From Orlajensenia leifsoniae (GTDB lineage: Bacteria > Actinomycetota > Actinomycetes > Actinomycetales > Microbacteriaceae): a stretch of 64,000 nt of DNA. Of this stretch, positions 1-13,668 are shown piece after piece. The notes under the pieces are model-generated. The model was given only the letters and a program-made list of their open reading frames with translations, searched no databases and had not been told where the DNA came from. The stretch spans positions 310,001-374,000 of the forward strand of contig NZ_SPQZ01000002.1 of assembly GCF_004570845.1 (NCBI RefSeq), written 5' to 3'. The first letter of the stretch is position 1. Each line of letters opens with the position of its first letter. A program made the translations under genes and the position numbers.

Positions 1-1
1 G

Positions 2-934
<933 letters not shown>

Positions 935-945
935 GCTGACCTCTC

Positions 946-1395
946 ATGACGACGATCCTCGTGCTCAACGGCCCCAATCTCGGTCGGCTCGGCTCCCGTG
1001 AACCCGAGGTGTACGGTTCGGCGAACCTCGAGGACCTGAGGAGCGCCATCACGCAGCAGGTGACGGATGCCGCCTCCGAGACAACGGTCGAGCTGCGTCA
1101 GACCGACGACGAGTCCGAGCTCGTGCGCTGGCTGCACGGCGCCGTCGACTCCGGCTCACCCGTCGTGCTGAATCCCGCCGCCTTCACCCACTACAGCTAC
1201 GCCCTGCGCGACGCCGCCGCCCTCGTCACCGGCGCCGGACTGCCGCTGATCGAGGTGCACATCACCAACCCGCACGCGCGCGAGAGCTTCCGTCACTCGA
1301 GTGTCATCAGCGGGGTGGCATCCGGGGTCATCGCGGGCTTCGGATTCGACTCCTACAGGCTGGCCGTCGACCAGATTCTCCGTTCGCAGGCGTGA
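946..1395 (+). CDS. aroQ: Type II 3-dehydroquinate dehydratase
   Basis: Dehydrates 3-dehydroquinate to 3-dehydroshikimate, directly after AroB in the pathway. At 149 residues it has normal type II length. The N-terminal LNGPNLGRLGSREPEVYG carries the catalytic Arg and Tyr (about R18 and Y23), LNPAAFTHYSYALRD keeps the conserved Asn and His, and EVHITNPHARESFR keeps the catalytic His and the Arg residues. A Thr stands where a Ser is usual in the HIS/HLS motif, a conservative change. No ribosome binding site precedes the ATG, which fits a leaderless transcript. Confidence 0.96.
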   Translation: MTTILVLNGPNLGRLGSREPEVYGSANLEDLRSAITQQVTDAASETTVELRQTDDESELVRWLHGAVDSGSPVVLNPAAFTHYSYALRDAAALVTGAGLPLIEVHITNPHARESFRHSSVISGVASGVIAGFGFDSYRLAVDQILRSQA

Positions 1396-1400
1396 GAGTC

Positions 1401-1406
1401 TAAACT
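1401..1406 (+). promoter_or_regulatory. Putative efp promoter -10 (TAAACT)
   Basis: TAAACT lies just after the aroQ stop and would give a 5' leader of about 64 nt before efp. The leader contains a small perfect hairpin (GCGCG-TTA-CGCGC, 1421-1433). An ATG at 1413 near the predicted start site is not in the efp frame. Confidence 0.35.
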
Positions 1407-1476
1407 TCTCTGATGGCCCAGCGCGTTACGCGCCGTCGGCCGCGCAACTTCCCCAACTGAAACGGATCACTTTCGC

Positions 1477-2040
1477 ATGGCATCTACCGCTGACATCAAG
1501 AACGGCGTCGTCCTCTCGATCGACGGGCAGCTCTGGAGCGTGATCGAGTTCCAGCACGTGAAGCCCGGCAAGGGTGGTGCCTTCGTGCGCACCAAGCTGA
1601 AGAACGTCGTCACGGGCAAGGTCGTCGACCGCACCTACAACGCCGGCGCGAAGATCGAGATCGAGAACGTCGACCGTCGTGACTTCACCTACCTGTACGC
1701 CGATGGCGACGGATTCGTGTTCATGGACACCGCCGACTACGACCAGATCACCGTCACCGACACCGTCGTCGGCGACGCGAAGAACTTCATGCTCGAGAAC
1801 CAGGCCGTGACCGTGGCGCTGAACAACGGCAACCCGCTCTACGTCGAGCTCCCGGCATCCGTGGTGCTCGAGATCACCTACACCGAGCCGGGCCTGCAGG
1901 GCGACCGCTCCACCGGTGGCACGAAGCCCGCCACAGTCGAGACCGGCTACGAGATCCAGGTTCCGCTGTTCCTCGAGACCGGCACCAAGGTCAAGGTCGA
2001 CACCCGCACGGGCGACTACCTCGGTCGCGTCAACGACTAG
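1477..2040 (+). CDS. efp: Elongation factor P
   Basis: Binds ribosomes stalled on polyproline and stimulates peptide bond formation. The 187 residues cover the three beta-barrel domains: the KOW-like N-terminal domain (about 1-65), the central OB domain and the C-terminal OB domain ending near [12 protein letters not shown]. The tip loop that reaches the peptidyl-transferase centre reads [11 protein letters not shown], with Lys32 in the position modified in other bacteria. No EpmA/EpmB/EpmC or EarP-type gene lies in this window. The start is fixed by the conserved [11 protein letters not shown]-terminus. The stop overlaps the nusB GTG by one base. Confidence 0.97.
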   Translation: MASTADIKNGVVLSIDGQLWSVIEFQHVKPGKGGAFVRTKLKNVVTGKVVDRTYNAGAKIEIENVDRRDFTYLYADGDGFVFMDTADYDQITVTDTVVGDAKNFMLENQAVTVALNNGNPLYVELPASVVLEITYTEPGLQGDRSTGGTKPATVETGYEIQVPLFLETGTKVKVDTRTGDYLGRVND

Positions 2041-2453
2041 TGAGCGCGCGCACCAAGGCGCGCAAGCGCGCCCTCGACATCCTGTACTCGGCGGACATGC
2101 GCCAGATCAGCGTGCCCCAGGCCCTCGCGGTCGAGGCGGAGCGGGCAGTCAACGAGCCCGCGCGCGAGGCGAGCTGGCTCTACGCGCGTGAGATCGTCGA
2201 CGGCGTCGTCGACAACCAGGCCGAGATCGACGAGCTCATCGAGACCTACGCCCAGGGCTGGACCCTGAAGCGGATGCCGGCCATCGATCGCGCGCTCATC
2301 CGCATCGGCATCTGGGAGATCGTCTTCAACGACGAGGTGCCCGACGGCGTCGCCATCTCCGAGGCCGTCGAGGCAGCCACCGTGCTCTCGACCGACGACT
2401 CGGCCGGGTTCGTCAACGGCCTGCTCGCGAAGATCTCGCAGGTCAAGGCGTAG
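2040..2453 (+). CDS. nusB: Transcription antitermination factor NusB
   Basis: All-helical RNA-binding factor that pairs with NusE (S10) in rRNA antitermination complexes. The 137-residue sequence has the family hallmarks KARKRALDILYSADMR at the N-terminus and the core LKRMPAIDRALIRIGIWEI, ending with DDSAGFVNGLLAKI. The GTG start overlaps the efp TAG stop by one base, so translation is probably coupled. This is the last gene of the aroB-aroQ-efp-nusB run; two hairpins follow it. Confidence 0.96.
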   Translation: MSARTKARKRALDILYSADMRQISVPQALAVEAERAVNEPAREASWLYAREIVDGVVDNQAEIDELIETYAQGWTLKRMPAIDRALIRIGIWEIVFNDEVPDGVAISEAVEAATVLSTDDSAGFVNGLLAKISQVKA

Positions 2454-2468
2454 GGCCCCAGTACCTCG

Positions 2469-2503
2469 CCTGTTGCCGCGTTCGGTCCGAACGCGACGGC
2501 AGG
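2469..2503 (+). terminator. Hairpin 3' of nusB
   Basis: An imperfect inverted repeat with 4-bp outer arms CCTG/CAGG and inner arms GCGTTCGG/CCGAACGC begins 16 bp after the nusB stop. With two G-T pairs it forms a stem of about 17 positions with a single mismatch. There is no T-run, as is common in high-GC terminators. Confidence 0.5.
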
Positions 2504-2505
2504 CC

Positions 2506-2548
2506 GAAGCCGTGAGAACAGGCCGATCCCGCCTGTTCTCACGGCTTC
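2506..2548. terminator. Bidirectional hairpin between nusB and glycosyltransferase
   Basis: A perfect 18-bp inverted repeat (GAAGCCGTGAGAACAGGC, 2506-2523, and its complement at 2531-2548) has a 7-nt loop. The right arm overlaps the last codons and stop of the reverse-strand glycosyltransferase, so the hairpin can terminate both convergent units. Confidence 0.75.
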
Positions 2549-3846
2549 TCGTCGTTCCGGCCTGTTCCGGTGCGGGTCGCCAGCAGCCCCATCGTGTGCG
2601 CGACCACCTCGGCCGGCCCATCGTGACCGGCGAGGCTCGCCGCGATGCGCCGGGCGTTCTCCCGGTACGAGGGCGTGGACGCGACCCGGCGCCAACCCTC
2701 GAGAACCCGGCGGGCGGACGGCGTCCCAGTACGCAGGTTCACCCCCGCTCCAGCCCACGCCACGCGGGTGGCGATCTCCGGCTTGTCGAGGTCTCCGCCG
2801 GCGATCACGAGCGGGATGCCGTGGGCGAGTCCGGCCAGCACGCCGCCCCACCCGCCGTTCGTGATCATCACATCGACGTGGGGGAGCAGCTCACCATAGG
2901 GGAGCAGGCCGGCGACCCGCGCGTTCGGCGGCACCGGGAACGGAAGGTCCGGCGCATCCGCCCGCCCCGTCGTCACCACCAGCGTCACGTCCTGCCGGCC
3001 GAGCGCGCCCATGGCCGGCTCGATGAGGTCGTTGGGGTCGACATTCAGGGTCCCCTGCGTCACGTGAACCACGGATGCCGCAGGTTCGACGAGCTCGGGC
3101 CACCACGCCGGCAGCTCCCCGGTCGCTCGAGGTGGGGTCGTGAGCGCCCCGACGAAGACGACCTGCTCGGGCAGGTCGCTGCGCGGGTACTCGAGTTCGG
3201 GCACCCCGCTGGCGCAGACCAGGTCGGGCGAGTACCAGGCGTCGTCGAAGCTGCGCTCGGCGACCGGCAGGCCGCAGAGTTCGCGCTGTTCGAGGTAGGC
3301 CGAGCGCATGCCGCGGGTGGCCAGCGGCAGCAGTCGGCGGAGGGCGGCATCCCGCAGCCGACCGGCGGGTCCGCGCGCAGGGGGGATCCCCAGCGACGGT
3401 GGCGGCAGCTCCCGACTCGGGATGGCCAGCGGCACGATGGCCACGGTGACCCAGGGCGACCCCGTGCGCTCGGACGCCAGACGGGCTCCGAGGCTGAGGT
3501 TGTCCGCGACGATGACGTCCCAGGGGCGCTCCGCCCAGGCCGCCACGAGGTCGTCGCTCTGCGGGGCGGCCGTGCGGATGAACAGGTGCTCCACGTTCGC
3601 GAGCATCTGGCGCGGGCCCTTTCGGCCGCGCAGCGCGGGAAACGTCGGGGTGAGGTCGTGCTCGTCGAAGTCCGGAGCGGCGGTCCAGGGGATGATCTCG
3701 GCCCCGAGTCCGGCGAAGACCGGGGCGTGGGCCGAGCCCGTGTAGACGCGCACGGCGTGGCCGTCGGCGAAGAAGGCGCGGGCGACGGCGGCGAGAGGCG
3801 CCACATGCCCGACGAAGGGCATCACGGCGATCATCACATCGGCCAT
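2539..3846 (-). CDS. UGT/MGT-like glycosyltransferase (GT-B fold)
   Basis: Predicted to move a sugar from a nucleotide-sugar donor to a small-molecule acceptor, as in the macrolide and flavonoid UGT families; the acceptor cannot be read from sequence. The N-terminus MADVMIAVMPFVGHVAPLAA is the usual acceptor-domain start. The C-terminal half has the donor-binding run VDVMITNGGWGGVLAGLAHG followed by IPLVIAGGDLDKPEIATRV. The length of 435 residues is typical. A GTG five codons upstream (3861) is an alternative start. The gene stands alone, convergent with nusB and divergent from pyrR, so it is probably a separately regulated accessory function. Confidence 0.85.
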   Translation of the reverse strand: MADVMIAVMPFVGHVAPLAAVARAFFADGHAVRVYTGSAHAPVFAGLGAEIIPWTAAPDFDEHDLTPTFPALRGRKGPRQMLANVEHLFIRTAAPQSDDLVAAWAERPWDVIVADNLSLGARLASERTGSPWVTVAIVPLAIPSRELPPPSLGIPPARGPAGRLRDAALRRLLPLATRGMRSAYLEQRELCGLPVAERSFDDAWYSPDLVCASGVPELEYPRSDLPEQVVFVGALTTPPRATGELPAWWPELVEPAASVVHVTQGTLNVDPNDLIEPAMGALGRQDVTLVVTTGRADAPDLPFPVPPNARVAGLLPYGELLPHVDVMITNGGWGGVLAGLAHGIPLVIAGGDLDKPEIATRVAWAGAGVNLRTGTPSARRVLEGWRRVASTPSYRENARRIAASLAGHDGPAEVVAHTMGLLATRTGTGRNDEKP

Positions 3847-3936
3847 GGCCCATGCAAGCACACCGGCGGCAGGCGCGGAAGGCCCACAGCGCGGACGGGT
3901 CGTGCTCGGCGTTCGCTATGCTGGAGAGGTTGGCAA

Positions 3937-3970
3937 CCTTTAAAGCCGTCCTGTGAGACGGAGAAGGGAG
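3937..3970 (+). promoter_or_regulatory. PyrR-binding RNA hairpin over the pyrR ribosome binding site
   Basis: Upper stem CCGTC (3946-3950) pairs with GACGG (3957-3961) around loop CTGTGA; lower stem CCTT (3937-3940) pairs with AAGG (3964-3967), with an internal loop of TAAAG opposite AG. The segment TCCTGTGAG (3949-3957) fits the known PyrR recognition consensus UCCNGNGAG. The Shine-Dalgarno run (about 3964-3970) lies in and beside the lower stem, 8 nt before the pyrR ATG. In B. subtilis PyrR acts by attenuation. In mycobacteria a single such hairpin near the start site is reported to give translational repression, and this layout matches that mode. I see no competing terminator. Confidence 0.8.
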
Positions 3971-3978
3971 TCGGTCTG

Positions 3979-4518
3979 ATGGCGCGTACAGTGCTGAATC
4001 ACTCTGACATTTCGCGGGCACTCACCCGCATCTCGCACGAGATCCTCGAATCGAATCGCGGTTCGGCCGATCTCGTCATCCTCGGCATCCCCACGCGTGG
4101 CACTGTTCTGGCCCGCCGCATCGCCGAGATCATCCAGCGCATCGAGCCCGACGCCCCGGTGCAGCTCGCGGGGTCGCTCGACGTGACCATGTACCGCGAC
4201 GACCTGTCGCGCACCCGCACGCGCACCCCGTCGCCGACGGACGTGCCCGTCGGCATCGACGGCAAGACCGTGGTGCTCGTCGACGACGTGCTTTTCTCCG
4301 GACGCACCATCCGCGCCGCCTTCGACGCCCTCAACGACCTCGGCCGGGCCAGGGCCGTGCGGCTGGCCGTGCTCGTCGATCGTGGCCACAGGGACTTCCC
4401 CATCCGGGCCGACTTCGTCGGCAAGAACCTGCCGAGCGCCACGTCCGAGCGCATCAACGTGCACCTGAGCGAGATCGACGGCGCCGAGTTCGTCTCGATC
4501 GAGGGAGGCGAGGAATGA
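3979..4518 (+). CDS. pyrR: Bifunctional pyr operon regulator / uracil phosphoribosyltransferase PyrR
   Basis: Binds pyr mRNA when UMP is abundant and lowers expression of the operon it heads; it also has uracil phosphoribosyltransferase activity in characterised members. The 179-residue protein has the type I PRTase fold, with the PRPP loop [20 protein letters not shown] near residues 98-117 and the segment [14 protein letters not shown] near the N-terminus. ATG 3979 is chosen because it follows the strong GAGAAGGGAG site and matches the family N-terminus. It overlaps pyrB by 4 bp. Its own RNA target lies just upstream. Confidence 0.97.
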   Translation: MARTVLNHSDISRALTRISHEILESNRGSADLVILGIPTRGTVLARRIAEIIQRIEPDAPVQLAGSLDVTMYRDDLSRTRTRTPSPTDVPVGIDGKTVVLVDDVLFSGRTIRAAFDALNDLGRARAVRLAVLVDRGHRDFPIRADFVGKNLPSATSERINVHLSEIDGAEFVSIEGGEE

Positions 4519-5462
4519 GGCACCTGCTCTCCACGCGGGACCTGAGCCGCGACGAGGCCATCGAGCTGCTCGACATCGCCGAGGACATGGCCGACGTGCA
4601 GCTGCGCGAGGTCAAGAAGCTCCCGACGTTGCGCGGCCGCACCGTTGTCAACCTGTTCTTCGAGGACTCCACCCGCACCAAGGTGTCGTTCGAGGCCGCC
4701 GCCAAGCGCCTGAGCGCCGACGTCATCTCCTTCAGCGCGAAGGGCTCGAGCGTCTCGAAGGGCGAGAGCCTGAAGGACACGGCGCAGACCCTGGCGGCGA
4801 TCGGCGCGGATGCCGTCGTCATCAGGCACGGTTCCTCCGGCGCCCCCCTCGTGCTCGCCCAGAGCGGCTGGATCGACGCCGGCGTGCTGAATGCCGGCGA
4901 CGGGACGCACGAGCACCCGACGCAGGCTCTGCTCGACGCGTTCACGCTGCGTCGCCGCATCCACGGCAGCGCGTCACGGGGTCGCGGCCTCGACGGCGTC
5001 CGGGTCACGATCGTCGGAGACATCCTGCACTCCAGGGTCGCGCGCTCCAATGTCTGGCTGCTCTCGACGCTCGGCGCCGAGGTGAACCTCGTCGCGCCGC
5101 CCACCCTGCTGCCCGTCGACCTCGCCAACTGGCCCGTGAGCGTCGGCTACGACCTGGACGACGCCATCGACGCCCAGCCCGACGCCGTCATGATGCTGCG
5201 CATCCAGCTCGAGCGCATGCACGCCGCGTTCTTCCCCAACAGCCGGGAGTATTCCCGAGCGTGGGGCCTCGACGACGAGCGATTCGCGCGCCTCAGGGCG
5301 GATAGCATTGTCATGCACCCTGGCCCGATGAATCGCGGCCTCGAGATCTCTTCCCGAGCAGCAGACTCTCCGCAGTCGAGCGTGCTCGAGCAGGTTGCGA
5401 ATGGAGTTTCGGTGAGAATGGCCGCCCTGTATCTACTGCTCTCCGGCGAGAAGGGGGAGTAG
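4515..5462 (+). CDS. pyrB: Aspartate carbamoyltransferase catalytic subunit
   Basis: Condenses carbamoyl phosphate with aspartate, the committed step of UMP synthesis. At 315 residues it shows the carbamoyl-phosphate motif [19 protein letters not shown], the mobile-loop segment [15 protein letters not shown], the [15 protein letters not shown] segment and the C-terminal [13 protein letters not shown]. No regulatory pyrI gene is present, as expected in Actinobacteria. The start overlaps pyrR by 4 bp and pyrC begins 5 bp after the stop. Confidence 0.97.
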   Translation: MRHLLSTRDLSRDEAIELLDIAEDMADVQLREVKKLPTLRGRTVVNLFFEDSTRTKVSFEAAAKRLSADVISFSAKGSSVSKGESLKDTAQTLAAIGADAVVIRHGSSGAPLVLAQSGWIDAGVLNAGDGTHEHPTQALLDAFTLRRRIHGSASRGRGLDGVRVTIVGDILHSRVARSNVWLLSTLGAEVNLVAPPTLLPVDLANWPVSVGYDLDDAIDAQPDAVMMLRIQLERMHAAFFPNSREYSRAWGLDDERFARLRADSIVMHPGPMNRGLEISSRAADSPQSSVLEQVANGVSVRMAALYLLLSGEKGE

Positions 5463-5467
5463 GCGAC

Positions 5468-6799
5468 ATGGCCGAGTCCTATCTCATCCGTGGTGCGTCG
5501 CTCGCCGACGGCACCACGTCGGACATCCTCCTCGACGGCGGAATCATCGCCGAGGTCGGCACGGGCCTGAGCGCCGCGGGCGCGAGGGTCGTCGACGCCG
5601 ACGGTCTCATCGCCCTGCCCGGCCTCGTCGACCTGCACACGCATCTGCGCGAGCCGGGCTACGAGCAGAGCGAGACCATCCTGACCGGCACCCGAGCCGC
5701 AGCAGCCGGCGGATTCACCGCCGTCTTCGCGATGGCCAACACGGCGCCGGTCGCAGACACCGCAGGCGTCGTCGAGCAGGAACTCGCCCTCGGCGATGCC
5801 GCCGGCTACGCCACGGTGCAGCCCATCGGCGCCGTCACCGTGGGCCTGCAGGGCGAGCGCCTCGCCGAACTCGGTGCCATGGCCCGGTCGCGGGCGAACG
5901 TGCGGGTCTTCTCCGACGACGGATTCTGCGTCTCGGATGCCCTCCTCATGCGTCGCGCCCTCGAGTACGTCAAGGCGTTCGACGGCGTGATCGCCCAGCA
6001 CGCCCAGGACCCGCGGCTCACCCAGGGCGCGCAGATGAACGAGGGCGCCCTGTCCGGCGAGCTCGGACTGGCCGGCTGGCCCGCCGTGGCCGAGGAGGCG
6101 ATCATCGCCCGCGACGTCCTGCTCGCCGAGCACGTCGGGTCGCGCCTGCACATCTGCCACGTCTCGACGGCCGGCTCGGTCGACGTGATCCGCTGGGCCA
6201 AGGCCCGCGGCATCCAGGTCACGGCAGAGGTCACCCCGCACCACCTGCTGCTCACCGAGGACCTGATCTCGGGCTACGACGCGCGCTTCAAGGTGAACCC
6301 GCCCCTGCGGCGCCGCGAAGACGTCGAGGCCGTGCGCGCGGCGCTGGCCGACGGCACCATCGACATCGTCGCCACCGATCACGCGCCGCATCCGTCGGAA
6401 TCGAAGGAATGCGAGTGGGATGCCGCCGCCAACGGCATGGTCGGGCTCGAATCGGCCCTCTCCGTCGTGCACGCCTCGGTCGTCGAGAACGGCCTGCTCG
6501 ACTGGACCGACGTGTCCCGCGTACTCTCGCAGACGCCGGCGCGCATCGGACGCATCCGCGGCCACGGCGAGGCGATCGCCGTCGGTGCAGCTCCCGAGAT
6601 CGTGCTCTACGACCCGAGCGCCAGCCGCTCGTGGGGCACCGCCGACCTCGCCGGTCGCAGCGTGAACTCGCCCTACCTCGGCCGAACGCTTCCCGGCCGG
6701 GTCGTCGCGACCTTCCACCACGGCTACGCCACGGTGCTCGACGGTGCCGTGCTCGAGACCGCCGAGATCGCAGCGGCAGCCCGGGAGGCGCGCGCATGA
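5468..6799 (+). CDS. pyrC: Dihydroorotase
   Basis: Zinc amidohydrolase that cyclises N-carbamoyl-aspartate to dihydroorotate. The 443-residue length fits class I enzymes. Metal ligands are visible in [18 protein letters not shown], in the downstream [10 protein letters not shown] and [12 protein letters not shown] segments, and in the catalytic [12 protein letters not shown]. It ends in an ATGA overlap with the small membrane-protein gene. Confidence 0.97.
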   Translation: MAESYLIRGASLADGTTSDILLDGGIIAEVGTGLSAAGARVVDADGLIALPGLVDLHTHLREPGYEQSETILTGTRAAAAGGFTAVFAMANTAPVADTAGVVEQELALGDAAGYATVQPIGAVTVGLQGERLAELGAMARSRANVRVFSDDGFCVSDALLMRRALEYVKAFDGVIAQHAQDPRLTQGAQMNEGALSGELGLAGWPAVAEEAIIARDVLLAEHVGSRLHICHVSTAGSVDVIRWAKARGIQVTAEVTPHHLLLTEDLISGYDARFKVNPPLRRREDVEAVRAALADGTIDIVATDHAPHPSESKECEWDAAANGMVGLESALSVVHASVVENGLLDWTDVSRVLSQTPARIGRIRGHGEAIAVGAAPEIVLYDPSASRSWGTADLAGRSVNSPYLGRTLPGRVVATFHHGYATVLDGAVLETAEIAAAAREARA

Positions 6800-7323
6800 C
6801 CGACTACACGGTTCCGGCCATCATCGTGATCGCCATCACGGCCCTCATCCTGCTCGCCATGTGGCTGGGCTGGCGTGGACGCAGCCGGCGCGACGTCCAG
6901 GTGGGCGCCTACCCGCTCCCGGCCTCGGTCGCGGCCCCGATCGTCGGAGCCGACGGCTTCTACGTCGCCACGACGCAGCACGAGAAGCCGCTCGAGCGCC
7001 TGAACATCCGCAGCCTCGGCTTCAGGGCCAAGGCACGCGTCACCGCCGGTGCCGACGGCGTCGCGCTCGAGATCCCGGGCGAGGAGACGGCCTGGATCCC
7101 GCGCGAGGCCATGCACGGAGCAGGGCCCGCGACCTTCGCCATCGACCGGGTCGTCGAGCGCGACGGACTGGTCTGCATCACCTGGGCCCTGGCCGGCTCC
7201 GGCGACCTCGCCGACAGCTACCTGCGGATCTCCGACTCCTCCGACCGCGAGCGCGTCCTCGACGCCCTCGCCCACATCCTCAGCTCCGCTCCTGCGGAAG
7301 CCACCGAAGAAAGCGAGGCCTGA
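6796..7323 (+). CDS. Conserved pyr-operon membrane protein, PH-like
   Basis: Function unknown. The 175-residue protein has one N-terminal transmembrane helix (about residues 7-24, [20 protein letters not shown]), a basic cytoplasmic flank and a soluble domain of about 130 residues rich in beta strands that resembles the bacterial PH-like domains. It sits between pyrC and carA with overlap on one side and a 2-bp gap on the other. Mycobacterium has a membrane protein gene in the same slot (Rv1382), so the position is conserved across the phylum. ATG 6796 is chosen for the ATGA overlap. Confidence 0.8.
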   Translation: MTDYTVPAIIVIAITALILLAMWLGWRGRSRRDVQVGAYPLPASVAAPIVGADGFYVATTQHEKPLERLNIRSLGFRAKARVTAGADGVALEIPGEETAWIPREAMHGAGPATFAIDRVVERDGLVCITWALAGSGDLADSYLRISDSSDRERVLDALAHILSSAPAEATEESEA

Positions 7324-7325
7324 AC

Positions 7326-8536
7326 ATGGCTGCATCCATTCCGAGCCCGGCCGTCCTCGTCCTCGAGGACGGATCGCGCTACCGCGGCCGCGCTTACGGC
7401 GCCGAGGGCCGCACTGTCGGCGAGGCCGTCTTCTCCACCGGCATGACCGGCTACCAGGAGACGCTGACCGACCCGAGCTACGCCGGCCAGATCGTCCTGC
7501 AGACGGCTCCGCACATCGGCAACACCGGCATGAACGACGAGGACATGGAGTCCTCCAAGATCTGGGTCGCCGGCTACATCGTGCGCGACCCCAGCCGCGT
7601 GGTGTCGAACTTCCGCTCGGAGCGCAGCCTCGACGACGACCTCGTCGCGTCGGGCGTCGTCGGCATCAGCGGCATCGACACGCGCGCCGTCACCAGGCAC
7701 CTACGGTCCGCCGGGGCCATGCGCGCCGGCATCTTCTCGGGGGCGGATGCCGCCCTCAGCGACGGCGAGCAGCTCGAACTGGTGCGAAGCGGCGTCGAGA
7801 TGGCCGGCCAGAACCTGTCCGGCGCCGTCTCGACGCAGGAGCGCTACGAGGTTCCGGCCACGGGGGAGCGCATCGGCTCAGTGGCCGTGCTCGACCTCGG
7901 CGTCAAGACCTCCACGCTCAACTTCCTCGCGGAGCGCGGCTTCGACGTGATCGTGCTGCCCCAGACCGTGACGGCCGAGGAGATCCTGGAGCTCGAGCCG
8001 AGCGCGCTGTTCTTCTCGAACGGCCCGGGCGACCCCGGGGCATCCGACCACCATGTCGAGCTGCTCCGCACGGTGCTGCGCGCCGACGTGCCCTACTTCG
8101 GCATCTGCTTCGGCAACCAGCTGCTCGGCCGCGCCCTCGGCTTCGGCACGTACAAGCTGCCGTTCGGCCACCGCGGCATCAACCAGCCCGTGATCGACGT
8201 CTCGACGGGTCGCGTCGAGATCACCGCGCACAACCACGGCTTCGCCGTCGACGCGCCGCTGCACGAGGTGAGCGACTCCGCCGAGGGCTTCGGCCGGGTC
8301 GAGGTCAGCCACTACGACCTCAACGACAACGTGGTCGAGGGACTCAACTGCCTCGACATCCCCGCGTTCAGCGTGCAGTACCACCCCGAGTCCGCGGCAG
8401 GCCCGCACGACGCCAACTACCTGTTCGACAGGTTCCGCGACATGGTGCTCGCGAGGACCTCGGCGAGCGAGGCGACCGAAGCACCTGAAGCACCCGACGC
8501 ATCCGAGAACGACGCAACCGATGGAGACCAGAACTG

Positions 8537-8537
<1 letters not shown>
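7326..8537 (+). CDS. carA: Carbamoyl-phosphate synthase small chain
   Basis: Glutaminase subunit that passes ammonia to CarB. The N-terminal CPSase domain is followed by a class I amidotransferase with the nucleophile motif [15 protein letters not shown] and the His-Glu pair in YHPESAAGP. The C-terminal 25 or so residues are a Glu/Ala/Asp-rich tail (about [18 protein letters not shown]) that is longer than in enteric CarA and is probably disordered. The length is 403 residues. Its TGA overlaps the carB ATG. Confidence 0.97.
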
Positions 8538-11823
<3,286 letters not shown>

Positions 11824-11827
<4 letters not shown>

Positions 11828-12681
11828 GCGTGACCCCGTTCGGTGACAGGCTCGGAGCGGCGTTCGACCGCTTCGGACACCTGTGCGTCGGGATCGACCC
11901 CCACGCCTGGCTGCTCGACCGCTGGGGCCTGGAGGACAATGCCATCGGCGCCCGCGAGTTCGGACTCCGGGTGATCGGCGCCGCCCACGGGCGGGCGGGC
12001 ATCGTCAAGCCGCAGGTCTCGTTCTTCGAGCGGCACGGGTCGGCCGGGTTCGCCGCACTCGAGCGGGTGCTGGCAGAAGCCCGCTCGGCCGGGATCCTCA
12101 CCATCGCCGACGCGAAGCGCGGCGACATCGGCTCGACGATGGAGGCGTACGCCGAGGCCTGGCTGCGGCCGGGTTCCCCCCTCGAGGCCGACGCCGTCAC
12201 GGCGAGCCCGTACCTGGGCGTCGGGTCGCTCGCCTCGAGCCTCGATTACGCGGCAGCGCGCGGCAAGGGCGTCTTCGTGCTGGCCGCGACGTCGAACCCC
12301 GAAGCCGCTCGGGTGCAGGATGCGCGGGTCACGGCCACGGGCGCGACCGTCGCGGGTGATGTCATCGATGCGCTGACCGGATGGAACGCCCAACAGGGCG
12401 GCTCGCGATTCGGCTCGGCCGGCGTCGTGATCGGCGCGACCGTCGCCCTGGCCGACTTCGGAATCGATATCGGCGCCGAGCAGCCGACGGCCACCCTGCC
12501 CGTGCTCGCGCCGGGATTCGGACACCAGGGAGCAGACCCGCGAGACACCCGGAGGATCTTCGGGAATCTCACTCCGGGTGTGATCGTGTCGGAATCACGC
12601 ACCATACTGGAGGCGGGACCCGAGGGCGTCGCGGACGCGATCGCCCGTCGCTCCGAGGAAGTGGAGTCGCATCGTGGCTGA
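11824..12681 (+). CDS. pyrF: Orotidine 5'-phosphate decarboxylase, type 2
   Basis: Last step of UMP synthesis. The 285 residues match the longer type 2 family of Actinobacteria and Myxococcus. The N-terminal [18 protein letters not shown] and the catalytic [19 protein letters not shown], with the Asp-Lys-Asp arrangement, are intact, as is the phosphate-binding [13 protein letters not shown]. pyrD and pyrE are not in this window. The 3' end overlaps the GTG start of the fused gmk gene by 8 bp, tying purine kinase expression to the pyr operon. Confidence 0.96.
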
Positions 12682-13582
12682 ATACGGCACGCCCCCCGAG
12701 GTCGATCGCGTCGCTGCATCCCGTGCCGCCGTCGCTGCTCGACGGGCACGTGCCGCGGTCAAGGCGGCCATCTCCGCCGGTGAGCGCAATCCGCTCGACG
12801 TGCTGCGCGTCGCTGGAGAGGATCCGGCGAGCGTCGAGGGCGGCATCCGCGTCACCGAGTACCTCACCAGCATTCCGTCCATCGGCGTCACCAAGATGCA
12901 CCGCTTCATGGACGAGCTCGGCATCTCGCCGGCGAAGCGCCTCGGCGGCCTCGGTCGCCACCAGCGCCGCCGGTTGCGCGGCTTCCTGACAGACAGGCTG
13001 GCCGCCCAGACCGGGCGCCACAATCGTCTCGTCGTGCTGGCCGGGCCTACGGCCGTCGGCAAGGGCACCGTCGCCGGCCACATCCGCACGCACTACCCCG
13101 ACGTCCTGCTCTCGGTGTCGGCGACGACCCGAGCACCTCGCCCCGGCGAGACTGAGGGTGTCAGCTACTACTTCGTCGACGACGCCGAGTTCGATCGCCT
13201 CATCGAGGCGGGGGAGCTTCTCGAGTGGGCGACGGTGCACAACGCACACCGCTACGGCACGCCCCGCGGCCCCGTCGAGGAAGCTCTCGCCTCCGGGCGC
13301 AGCGTGCTGCTCGAGATCGACATCCAGGGAGCCCGCAAGGTGCGCCGGGCCATGCCCGAGGCGTCGCTCGTCTTCCTGCTCCCGCCGTCGTGGGAGGAAC
13401 TGGTGCGCCGCCTCATCGGACGGGCGACCGAAGACGGCCCGGAACAGCAGCGCAGACTCGAGACCGCGAAGGTCGAACTGGCGGCCATCGACGAGTTCGA
13501 TTTCGAGGTCGTGAACACCGACGTGAGCACCGCCGCTCAAGAGGTCGTAGACTTGATGCAGACTCGCAAGCCGAAGCGCTGA
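12674..13582 (+). CDS. gmk: Fusion: actinobacterial integration host factor (mIHF) + guanylate kinase
   Basis: One 302-residue frame joins two proteins that are separate neighbours in Mycobacterium (mihF and gmk). Residues about 10-105 are an mIHF-like helical DNA-binding domain: the helix [19 protein letters not shown], then [24 protein letters not shown] and the basic run around residues 93-103. Residues about 117-302 are a complete guanylate kinase with P-loop [36 protein letters not shown] and [21 protein letters not shown] kinase activity is expected; DNA binding by the N-terminal part is inferred. The GTG start overlaps pyrF. No stop, frameshift or internal start with an evident ribosome site separates the halves. 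Confidence 0.93.
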   Translation: MAEYGTPPEVDRVAASRAAVAARRARAAVKAAISAGERNPLDVLRVAGEDPASVEGGIRVTEYLTSIPSIGVTKMHRFMDELGISPAKRLGGLGRHQRRRLRGFLTDRLAAQTGRHNRLVVLAGPTAVGKGTVAGHIRTHYPDVLLSVSATTRAPRPGETEGVSYYFVDDAEFDRLIEAGELLEWATVHNAHRYGTPRGPVEEALASGRSVLLEIDIQGARKVRRAMPEASLVFLLPPSWEELVRRLIGRATEDGPEQQRRLETAKVELAAIDEFDFEVVNTDVSTAAQEVVDLMQTRKPKR

Positions 13583-13668
13583 CCCGTTCGTCGCTTGCCC
13601 ATCTTTTTCACGCGTTCATCCGACGCCTTCGGAACGCAACGCACGATCGCACTGAGGAGTGTTCTCAC

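Noticed and set aside
946-1395. Unusual active-site residues in AroQ (GRL for NLL, DDES for NHEG)
   Set aside because: The remembered M. tuberculosis enzyme has similar variants (NLGRLG, QSDSEA), so these are normal for Actinobacteria; the catalytic Arg, Tyr, Asn and His remain.
2473-4518. 681-codon forward frame across the glycosyltransferase into pyrR
   Set aside because: Only the last 179 codons are PyrR. The rest is the complement of the glycosyltransferase gene, and the PyrR start is fixed by its ribosome site and RNA element.
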